From the NCBI GenBank assembly GCA_001698425.1, contig MBRE01000010.1, forward strand, positions 1 to 41,581: 41,581 bases of DNA, in the 5' to 3' direction. How positions within the stretch are numbered: position 1 is the stretch's first letter; each line of letters starts with the position of its first letter. This document shows positions 1 through 6,059 of this stretch, piece by piece. The position numbers were made by a program, and so were the translations under genes. Under the pieces are notes generated by a model, which was not told the origin of the DNA, made no database searches, and saw only the letters and a list, made by a program, of their open reading frames with translations. The stretch is from Oscillatoriales cyanobacterium USR001 (lineage in GTDB: Bacteria; Cyanobacteriota; Cyanobacteriia; Cyanobacteriales; Microcoleaceae).

Positions 1-1
1 T

Positions 2-487
2 GAGGGTGCGGAATGTGGGTTACAAGATCAAGAGAAATGGTTAGATATTATTAACTTTTATCAAGGCAACCCCTTATGGTTAAATTTAATTGCTTACACA
101 ATTCAAGATTTATTTAATGGCAGTGTTGCTGAATTTAGTCAAATTTCTCCCTTATTTATAACCACAGAACTACAAGCGATTTTACAACAACATTGGCAAC
201 GTTTAGCTGATATTGAGTTAAAAATTATCGAGGTTTTGAGTAAATATACTCAAGGTTTAACAATTAAACAAATTCATCAGGAAATTCAATTAGATCCAGA
301 AGTTAATCCTCAAATATTGCCAAACTTAGCTAATGCAGTTCAGTCTTTAACTCGACGAGGTTTAATTGAAAAAAATGGACAAACTAAAGGAACTTTCTTT
401 ACTTTATTACCAATTTTACAGGCGATCGAACGACTAAAAAACAGATCGTTTGACGGGGTAAATCACCCCGTCAAAACAACACCTTAA
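2..487 (+). CDS. STAND/NB-ARC-like ATPase, C-terminal fragment
   Basis: The gene enters from the left edge and is open in frame from base 2 to the TAA at 485-487, about 161 residues; its true start is outside the window. The visible part reads like the end of a cyanobacterial NB-ARC (STAND) ATPase: a YxGNPLWLNLIA motif near the beginning, typical of the helical/GxP region after the nucleotide site, followed by 'LQQHWQRL' and a winged-helix-like segment ('LTRRGLIEK'). No WD40 or TPR sensor repeats follow, so either they are absent or the protein belongs to a type with an N-terminal effector. Such proteins act as switch ATPases in signalling or defence, but no specific role can be given. It ends convergent with moeZ, overlapping it by four bases. 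The P-loop lies outside the window, so the assignment is an inference from family resemblance. Confidence 0.6.
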   Translation, partial: EGAECGLQDQEKWLDIINFYQGNPLWLNLIAYTIQDLFNGSVAEFSQISPLFITTELQAILQQHWQRLADIELKIIEVLSKYTQGLTIKQIHQEIQLDPEVNPQILPNLANAVQSLTRRGLIEKNGQTKGTFFTLLPILQAIERLKNRSFDGVNHPVKTTP

Positions 488-1656
488 TATTGAGGGACAG
501 CCGGATCTACTTCCTTACTCCAAGCAGTAATTCCACCCTTAACATTAATACCTTCAATCCCCGCCTCCTTCAGAATGCCTAACGCCTTAGCCGATCTTCC
601 ACCCATCTTACAATGGGCGATTAATCGATGACCGTTTAACAACTCTTTCACCTTTAAAACGCCATCGCCGCGTTCAATATCTGGCAGAGGAACTAATACC
701 GAACCAGGAATTTTCGCAATTTCATACTCATTAGGATTGCGGACATCTAACAAGAGAAAATCACTCTTTCCACTGTCAATTAACTTTTTAAGTTCTACTA
801 CCGTCATTTCGGAAATTTCCATCTGCTCCTTAGCTTCCTGTGCTTTGGCTTGAGGGATTCCACAGAATTGTTCGTAATCAATCAATTCTTTAATCACCGG
901 TCGTACTGGATTCGGTCGCAATTTCAACTCACGGAAAGTCATATCTAAGGCATTATAAAGCAATAAACGACCGCTTAAAGTTTTACCTTGACCCAAGATA
1001 ATCTTGATAGTTTCTGTTGCTTGAATGCAGCCCACAACTCCCGGCAAAATTCCTAAAACACCGCCTTCTGCACAGGAAGGAACCATCCCTGGAGGTGGTG
1101 GCTCTGGATATAAATCGCGATAATTCGGACCTTCTTGGTAATTGAAAACGGTAGCTTGACCTTCAAATCTAAAAATGGAACCGTAAACATTTGGCTTATT
1201 TAGCAACACGCAAGCATCATTCACCAAATAGCGAGTCGGGAAGTTATCAGTACCATCGACAATCACATCATAAGGCTCAATGATATCGAGGGCATTAGCT
1301 GAACTTAACCGAGTTTCATAGAGGTCAACTTGACAAAAAGGATTAATTTCTTTAATCCTATTTTTAGCAGATTCAATCTTTGGTTTTCCTACCCAAGATG
1401 TTCCATGAATTACTTGCCGTTGCAAGTTGGAACTATCTACAATATCAAAATCAACAATGCCGATCCGCCCAATGCCAGCAGCAGCTAAGTACAGCAATAG
1501 TGGGGAACCGAGTCCACCAGTACCGATGCACAAAACACTGGCGGCTTTGAGGCGCTTTTGCCCATCTAATCCGACTTCTGGCAGGATTAAATGGCGTGAA
1601 TAACGTTCGTATTCTTCTTGTTTTAACTGGATTTCACCCAGATTTGGATTTAACAT
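484..1656 (-). CDS. moeZ: MoeZ-type adenylyltransferase/sulfurtransferase (ThiF/MoeB fold + rhodanese)
   Basis: This 390-residue protein should adenylate the C-terminal glycine of a ubiquitin-like sulfur carrier (MoaD, ThiS or CysO type) and then transfer sulfur to it, feeding molybdopterin, thiamine or cysteine synthesis in the cytoplasm. The N-terminal E1-like domain shows the nucleotide loop GTGGLGSP at residues 45-52, the acidic 'DFDIVDSSNLQRQ' strand at 69-81 and the crossover segment 'PSCAEGGVLG'. The C-terminal third is a rhodanese domain with active-site loop CKMGGRS, catalytic Cys349. Length and the two-domain order match the MoeBR/MoeZ class rather than the shorter MoeB. The zinc-binding CxxC pairs of E. 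coli MoeB are not evident, as is usual for rhodanese fusions. No sulfur carrier gene is nearby; the next gene upstream is a ferredoxin. It overlaps the convergent STAND fragment by 4 bases. Confidence 0.93.
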   Translation of the reverse strand: MLNPNLGEIQLKQEEYERYSRHLILPEVGLDGQKRLKAASVLCIGTGGLGSPLLLYLAAAGIGRIGIVDFDIVDSSNLQRQVIHGTSWVGKPKIESAKNRIKEINPFCQVDLYETRLSSANALDIIEPYDVIVDGTDNFPTRYLVNDACVLLNKPNVYGSIFRFEGQATVFNYQEGPNYRDLYPEPPPPGMVPSCAEGGVLGILPGVVGCIQATETIKIILGQGKTLSGRLLLYNALDMTFRELKLRPNPVRPVIKELIDYEQFCGIPQAKAQEAKEQMEISEMTVVELKKLIDSGKSDFLLLDVRNPNEYEIAKIPGSVLVPLPDIERGDGVLKVKELLNGHRLIAHCKMGGRSAKALGILKEAGIEGINVKGGITAWSKEVDPAVPQY

Positions 1657-1750
1657 GACAGTCTTTTTAGAGCAGCTTAATCTCAGATTATATCTAAATT
1701 TTTGCCATTATTTTGCCTATTTTAAATTTTCCTAATCATTTCTTAACCTC

Positions 1751-1847
1751 GGAAGAAGGAAGAAGGAAGAGGGAAGAAGGAAGAGGGAAGAAGGAAGAAG
1801 GAAGAAGGAAGAAGGAAGAAGGAAGAAGGAAGAGGGAAGAGGGAAGA
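1751..1847. repeat. Heptanucleotide tandem repeat (GGAAGAA family)
   Basis: About 97 bases consist of tandem GGAAGAA/GGAAGAG heptamers, a typical cyanobacterial short tandemly repeated sequence. The same family recurs, in one orientation or the other, at 5942-6059, 12425-12464, 21388-21441 and 36510-36532. An open frame across it encodes only repetitive Ser/Phe/Leu and is not a gene. Confidence 0.9.
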
Positions 1848-1865
1848 CTGACACATTAAACAAAG

Positions 1866-1928
1866 GTACGTAGTTGCGCTTCAGCGCGCTCTTTCTTGGC
1901 CTAAGAGCGCTAAAGCGCAACTACATAC
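1866..1928. repeat. Palindromic element, hairpin with GTAGTTGCGCTT arms
   Basis: GTAGTTGCGCTT at 1870-1881 is the exact inverse of AAGCGCAACTAC at 1913-1924, and further pairing continues inward (GCGCTCTT with AAGAGCGC) and outward (GGTACGTAG against CTACATACC, one mismatch). Related hairpins with GTAGTAAGCGC arms lie at 9707-9750 and 21517-21551. Together with the tandem repeat before it, this fills the 313-base gap between moeZ and the ferredoxin; no gene is seen there. Confidence 0.85.
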
Positions 1929-1969
1929 CTACAATTAATCCCTATCTTGTGACAGTTGCGTAAGTCCTA

Positions 1970-2197
1970 TTAAACAGGTGTTTGTTGTAATTCCGGTTTT
2001 TCATCTGCAACAATTGCCCCCTCCACCGGACAAACTTGCAGACAAATTCCGCAATCAATACAAGTTTGAAAATCAATCCAATACCAATCAGTACCCTTGA
2101 CATTTTTGCCAGGGCCTTCGTGAATGCAAGCAACGGGACAAGCATTGACGCAATCAGCAACGCCTTCGCAAGTATTTGTAACGATCGTATGGGGCAT
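1970..2197 (-). CDS. Small two-cluster (7Fe/8Fe) bacterial-type ferredoxin
   Basis: This 75-residue soluble protein is a bacterial-type electron carrier with two Fe-S clusters. The first motif is C10-x5-C16-x3-C20-P with C24 following, and the second is C46-x2-C49-x2-C52-x3-C56-P. The five-residue gap between the first two cysteines suggests a [3Fe-4S] or modified first cluster beside a canonical [4Fe-4S], as in Azotobacter FdI-type ferredoxins; the cluster type is an inference. The sequence resembles small cyanobacterial ferredoxins such as Synechocystis Ssr3184, from memory. A different frame over the same bases lacks these motifs and is not coding. The 26-base arm of a long inverted repeat begins four bases upstream of the ATG, and no Shine-Dalgarno sequence is visible. 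It sits between hisZ and moeZ on the same strand. Confidence 0.92.
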   Translation of the reverse strand: MPHTIVTNTCEGVADCVNACPVACIHEGPGKNVKGTDWYWIDFQTCIDCGICLQVCPVEGAIVADEKPELQQTPV

Positions 2198-2200
2198 ATT

Positions 2201-2354
2201 TGTTATTTGTTATTTGTTAACTGTTATTGGTTATTGGTTATTGGTTATTTGTTAACTGTTATTGGTTATTGGTTATTGGTTATTGGTTATTGGCTATTGG
2301 TTATTGGTTATTGGTTAACAGTTAACAGTTAACAAATAACAAATAACAGTTAAC
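2201..2354. repeat. Heptamer repeats with a perfect 26-base inverted repeat
   Basis: Tandem TTATTGG, TTATTTG and TTAACTG heptamers fill the gap between hisZ and the ferredoxin gene. The block is symmetric: 2201-2226 is the exact inverse complement of 2323-2348, so the transcript could form a 26-base-pair stem around a loop of TTATTGG units. The left arm ends four bases from the ferredoxin ATG, covering its expected ribosome-binding region. Confidence 0.9.
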
Positions 2355-3589
2355 TAAATTACAGATTCGATAGTTGGAACACCTCGATCGCTAATCCAGG
2401 CAATCTGACTAATGCGACGATTACGAGCATATTCTCGCACATCATCCGCCGATTCTCTTCCTCCTAAATCTAATTCAACCCTGACTAAATCAGACGAATC
2501 TCGGAGTTTTTGAGCGTATGCAAAAGCAAACGAATATGCCTGCGGCGTTTCAGGAATTACCAACCAATCACTACCCGGAGTTTCACTAGGTAACTCCCCA
2601 GAATTTAGCAGAACTTGGTGCAATTCTTCAATATTAAATGAAAAACCGATACTTGGGTAAGACTTCCCTTCCGGGTGATATAACCCTAATAGTTGATCGT
2701 ACCTTCCACCCTGTCCCAAAACTCGCTGACCTACCTCAATATCGCTGACCACTTCAAACACAATTCCCGTATAATAGTCAAAGGTTTGAATCAAACTCAA
2801 ATCCAGATGAATTTGAAATTGAGGAGTCGGCATTTTCGATTGACACTCATGGAGTAAATCAATCAAAGACTTAAGATTATTTAAAGCCGATCGCTGAGAC
2901 AAATCTAAATCCAGATTAGCTACAATTGGTAACACATCCTGGGGACGACCGCGCAAATCAAATAACAAAAAAGCCCTTTCCCGAAGTTCCTTTGACAAAG
3001 ACAATGTTTCCAGAGTAATGCGATCAAGATTTGCGATCGCGTGTCTCACCTTCTCCCGAATTGATAATGGAAAAGGATCGAGCAATTTCGCCGTCAAACC
3101 CGCTTCTCCTAACACCAAATGCCAGCCACTCATGCCCAAATTCTGCAAAGATTCACACAATAAAAGCAGAATTTCTACATCCGCCGCCACACCACCAGCA
3201 CCAAGTAATTCTATCCCCGCTTGATAAAATTCCTGTTGACTACCGTGCCCAGAATCTCTACCTTTACGAAACACATTCGCATTGTAATAAAGGCGTAGCG
3301 GCCAAGCTTCTGAGTCTCCCATCCGCGTAGCCGCCGCCCTCGCAATAGAAGCAGTTAATTCCGGCCGTAAACCCAATTCGCCATCTTCAGCATCTTGTAA
3401 TTGAATAACCGTTGAACGTTGAATCGCCCCACCAGCCATCAAAGTATCTAATCTTTCCAAAGTAGAAGTTATAATTCGTTGATAACTCCATCTATGGAAA
3501 ACTTGTTGTAAACGACGTTCGATCGAGATTTTTTGGGCAACATCGAGGGGTAGTAGATCCCTTGCACCCGAAGGAGGTTGATGAACCAT
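2354..3589 (-). CDS. hisZ: ATP phosphoribosyltransferase regulatory subunit HisZ
   Basis: HisZ is a catalytically inactive paralogue of histidyl-tRNA synthetase that binds the short form of HisG and is needed for the first step of histidine synthesis, joining ATP and PRPP. The 411-residue length is right for cyanobacterial HisZ. The N-terminus 'PPSGARDLLP' and the class II synthetase-like motifs 'LRPELTASIAR' (motif 2 region), 'YYNANVFR' and 'DYYTGIVFEV' are visible, as is the glycine-rich 'GQGGRYDQL'. The C-terminus is degenerate and lacks the tRNA-anticodon domain of HisS, which supports HisZ rather than HisS. The start is the ATG at 3589; the upstream DNA is an ATTGGTA heptamer repeat. The gene stands apart from other his genes, as is common in cyanobacteria. 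Confidence 0.95.
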   Translation of the reverse strand: MVHQPPSGARDLLPLDVAQKISIERRLQQVFHRWSYQRIITSTLERLDTLMAGGAIQRSTVIQLQDAEDGELGLRPELTASIARAAATRMGDSEAWPLRLYYNANVFRKGRDSGHGSQQEFYQAGIELLGAGGVAADVEILLLLCESLQNLGMSGWHLVLGEAGLTAKLLDPFPLSIREKVRHAIANLDRITLETLSLSKELRERAFLLFDLRGRPQDVLPIVANLDLDLSQRSALNNLKSLIDLLHECQSKMPTPQFQIHLDLSLIQTFDYYTGIVFEVVSDIEVGQRVLGQGGRYDQLLGLYHPEGKSYPSIGFSFNIEELHQVLLNSGELPSETPGSDWLVIPETPQAYSFAFAYAQKLRDSSDLVRVELDLGGRESADDVREYARNRRISQIAWISDRGVPTIESVI

Positions 3590-3601
3590 TCTATAAATTT
3601 G

Positions 3602-3649
3602 GGTAATTGGTAATTGGTAATTGGTAATTGGTAATTGGTAATTGGTAAT
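3602..3649. repeat. Heptamer tandem repeat (GGTAATT)
   Basis: Nearly seven tandem copies of GGTAATT lie directly upstream of hisZ. The same heptamer, read as ACCAATT, recurs at 20694-20722 before the Ycf29-like regulator's stop codon. Confidence 0.9.
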
Positions 3650-3711
3650 GGGGATACAGAGATTTTACAGATTCCTCTGATTTCACAAACTAAATAATCA
3701 TCCCTCTAACT

Positions 3712-3745
3712 AATCCGTGTAATCCGTGTAATCCGTAAAATCCGC
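3712..3745. repeat. Nonamer tandem repeat (AATCCGTGT)
   Basis: Copies of AATCCGTGT and close variants run up to the stop codon of the J-domain gene. The same nonamer in the opposite orientation (ACACGGATT) makes up 20615-20662. Confidence 0.75.
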
Positions 3746-3749
3746 GATC

Positions 3750-4757
3750 TCATTTCTTCTTATTACCACCGCCACCGCCGCCGAATAAACCTCCAAAAAA
3801 GCCACCTGGTTGTTCCGGTTTCTTACCGCCAGGGGAGGGCTTTCCAGAAGTATTTGATTGAGGTTTAGCTGGCGGTTTTTGCCCCTTTGTTGCGGCTGGC
3901 GGTGCAACTGAATGTTCCAGCTTTTTCTTAGCTTCCAAAGCAGTAGGTTCTTGGGGATTCAATTCTAAAGCCTTGTTAATTTCAATCTTTGCCATTGTTG
4001 CCTGTTTTTGCTCTAAATAACACATCCCTAGTAAAGCGTGAACTTTACTATTTTTGGAGTCGCGATTTAAAGCTTCTTTCAATTCTAAAATAGCTTTGGC
4101 ATAATTTTTCGTACTCATCAATCCTTCAACCCGGCGACAAGCTTGTTCCACAAAAGTGTCAACAGCTTTGGGCGGCGGTGGGGGCGATGGCGCAGCAGCG
4201 GGTGCAGCAGCAGGCGCAGCAGCGGCAGCCGGTTTAGCGGGAGTTGCAGCTGGTTGAGGCTGACTTGCTACTAGACCTTGTTGCTCTTTTCGTAGTAAGT
4301 AAACCATATTAAGTTCGCTAATTTGAGCGATAATTTCTAGGCTGTTGGCAATAGATTCATATTGATTCTCAGCTAGTTCGGTAAGTGCTTTTTTGTATGC
4401 TTCCTGATAATCTTTCGCGGTTAGTAACTGTTTAGCGATCGCACTTTCAATTTGCAGGTTTTTTTGTTCTTTGACAGTGCGTTTGGCGATCGCGCCCAAC
4501 AACAAACCATACTCTTTGCGATCGCCTTCTTTCGAGAATTTATTATAAGCAGGATTAACCACTTTTGACAAAAACTCATTAGCCTGACTTTTCTCAGCAG
4601 CGCTTTCAAAAGGGCAAGTATCTGAGTGCAAACGGCGAGCTATTTTCATATACCGTTTACGAATATCGTTAAACTCAGCATCTACCGGAACCCCCAGAAT
4701 GGCGTGCTGATCTGTGAAATCAAACTTGAACAACCCTTTGGTAATTTGAAAAGACAT
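3750..4757 (-). CDS. J-domain/TPR protein (DnaJ-like, HSD in place of HPD)
   Basis: The 335-residue protein starts with a J-like domain (about residues 12-80: 'FTDQHAILGVPVDAEFNDIRK' region, then 'RRLHSD'), followed by a helical stretch, an Ala/Pro-rich linker at about 165-200, a TPR-like region at about 205-290 ('ALLGMCYLEQKQATMAKIEINKALELNP') and a lysine-, proline- and glycine-rich tail ending in GGGGGGNKKK. J-domains stimulate Hsp70 ATPase through an invariant HPD tripeptide; here it reads H44-S45-D46. The proline change may weaken or abolish Hsp70 activation, so a scaffold role is possible. It is a single gene on the leftward strand; downstream is a tandem nonamer repeat. Domain assignment is confident, function is inferred from family. 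Confidence 0.82.
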   Translation of the reverse strand: MSFQITKGLFKFDFTDQHAILGVPVDAEFNDIRKRYMKIARRLHSDTCPFESAAEKSQANEFLSKVVNPAYNKFSKEGDRKEYGLLLGAIAKRTVKEQKNLQIESAIAKQLLTAKDYQEAYKKALTELAENQYESIANSLEIIAQISELNMVYLLRKEQQGLVASQPQPAATPAKPAAAAAPAAAPAAAPSPPPPPKAVDTFVEQACRRVEGLMSTKNYAKAILELKEALNRDSKNSKVHALLGMCYLEQKQATMAKIEINKALELNPQEPTALEAKKKLEHSVAPPAATKGQKPPAKPQSNTSGKPSPGGKKPEQPGGFFGGLFGGGGGGNKKK

Positions 4758-4831
4758 TATTCCTATCCCTTCTTTCGCTTTCCACTATCTTTTAATGTAG
4801 CCTTACTTTGGGAATAGTGCCCCCACTAAAA

Positions 4832-4857
4832 AATTAAGAATTAAGAATTAAGAATTA
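4832..4857. repeat. Heptamer tandem repeat (TTAAGAA)
   Basis: About three and a half copies of a TTAAGAA heptamer lie upstream of the J-domain gene, the only example of this unit in the window. Confidence 0.7.
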
Positions 4858-4942
4858 ACTAATTAATTTTAAAACCCTTCTTAGCCCTCCAACCTAGAAC
4901 TTATCGCAACCCTCAAGGTAGTTAAGCCATAAATCTGCGGTA

Positions 4943-5013
4943 GGGGCGAAGCTTTCATGCGCGAAAAACCCTTGAGAAAAAGCCGTAAATTATCTGCCCG
5001 AATGCTTCGCCCC
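4943..5013. repeat. Dispersed palindromic element with GGGGCGAAGC ends
   Basis: GGGGCGAAGC at 4943-4952 is the exact inverse of GCTTCGCCCC at 5004-5013. The right end carries the longer sequence TTATCTGCCCGAATGCTTCG from 4990, which recurs with few changes at 30111-30134 and inverted at 21474-21496. With the heptamer repeat at 4832 it accounts for the 273-base gap; it lies just beyond the inositol monophosphatase stop codon. Confidence 0.8.
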
Positions 5014-5030
5014 ATTTGCCATCGAGTATT

Positions 5031-5852
5031 TTACAGCGAAGGCCAGGATGATAAAGGAGGAACCTGCTTTAGTGCATCCCTGAGTTGGCTATGAATTTTA
5101 CCATTAGTAGCTAAAATTCGACCCGATTGAAGCTCAAAAGCACTCCCATTATAGGCTGTGATTTGACCTCCCGCTTCTAAGAGTACCACTATACCTGCTG
5201 CAATATCCCAAGGTGATAAGCCTCTTTCCCAGTATCCATCTAAACGACCACAGGCGACGTGGGAAATATCGAGGGCGGCGGAACCGTCGCGTCGCACGCC
5301 TTGGGTAAGGTGGGTGAGGTGACAAAATTCGGCATAATTATTATCAGCGGTGGTATGGCGATCGTAGGCAAAGCCGGTAACAAGTAAGCTTTTGCTTAAT
5401 TCGGTTGTTTGGGAAACTTGGATGGGGCGACGATTGCGAGTCGCACCTAAACCAGTGGCGGCGCGAAAAAGTTCGTTGTGAAAAGGATCGAAAATTGCAC
5501 CGACTTGGGGTACACCATTGATAAGAAGTCCGATAGATGTGGCACTGAAGGGATATTGATGGGTGTAATTAGTTGTCCCATCAAGGGGATCGATTACCCA
5601 GAGGTATTCGCTGCTACTTTCTCCCAGAGAACCGGATTCTTCCGTAAGAATGCCATGAGTGGGTACGTGACGGCGAAGTACATCGAGGATAGCGGCTTCG
5701 GCGGCTTTGTCAGCTTCTGTGACTAAATCACCGGGACGGCCTTTTTCTTGGATATCTTCTAGTTTCCCCCAGTATGATTGAAGTACGGCACCGGCGGCGA
5801 GGGCGGCTTCAGTGGCGATGTCTAAGAGGTTTTGTAGTTCGTCGGGGGACAT
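5031..5852 (-). CDS. Inositol monophosphatase family protein
   Basis: This 273-residue protein belongs to the Mg-dependent, lithium-sensitive phosphatase family that hydrolyses inositol-1-phosphate and related sugar phosphates. The metal-binding motifs are all visible: E71-E72 in LTEESG, D88-P-L-D91-G-T-T in WVIDPLDGTTN, and D216 in PWDIAAG. Length is normal. In cyanobacteria such proteins may act on inositol phosphates, histidinol phosphate or other sugar phosphates, and the sequence does not settle which. hisZ is only about 1.4 kb downstream on the same strand, so a histidinol-phosphatase role is possible but unproven. The start is the ATG at 5852, with GTTAACT heptamers immediately upstream. 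Confidence 0.9.
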   Translation of the reverse strand: MSPDELQNLLDIATEAALAAGAVLQSYWGKLEDIQEKGRPGDLVTEADKAAEAAILDVLRRHVPTHGILTEESGSLGESSSEYLWVIDPLDGTTNYTHQYPFSATSIGLLINGVPQVGAIFDPFHNELFRAATGLGATRNRRPIQVSQTTELSKSLLVTGFAYDRHTTADNNYAEFCHLTHLTQGVRRDGSAALDISHVACGRLDGYWERGLSPWDIAAGIVVLLEAGGQITAYNGSAFELQSGRILATNGKIHSQLRDALKQVPPLSSWPSL

Positions 5853-5856
5853 GGTT

Positions 5857-6059
5857 TTAACTGTTAACTGTTAACTGTTAACTGTTAACTGTTAACTGTT
5901 AACTGTTAACTGTCAACTGTTAACTGTTAACTGTTAACTGTCCCTTCTTCCCTCTTCCCTCTTCCTTCTTCCCTCTTCCCTCTTCCCTCTTCCTTCTTCC
6001 TTCATCCTTCATCATTCTTCCTTCATCCTTCATCATTCTTCCTTCTTCCTTCTTCCTTC
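5857..6059. repeat. Two abutting heptamer arrays (GTTAACT and CTTCCTT types)
   Basis: Bases 5857-5940 are tandem TTAACTG units; 5942-6059 are tandem CTTCCTC/CTTCCTT units with some TTCATCC and TTCATCA variants. They fill the whole space between the adhesin stop codon and the inositol monophosphatase ATG. The last repeat bases form part of the adhesin stop codon. Confidence 0.9.

Noticed and set aside
1732..1920. Open frame of 62 codons across the GGAAGAA array
   Set aside because: It encodes only Ser/Phe/Leu/Pro repeats set by the heptamer and has no gene-like character.
1942..2160. Alternative 72-codon frame over the ferredoxin
   Set aside because: The overlapping frame has all eight ferredoxin cysteines in place; this one has none of the pattern.
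2036..2332. 98-codon frame opposite the ferredoxin
   Set aside because: It is antisense to a clear ferredoxin and ends in repeat-coded residues.
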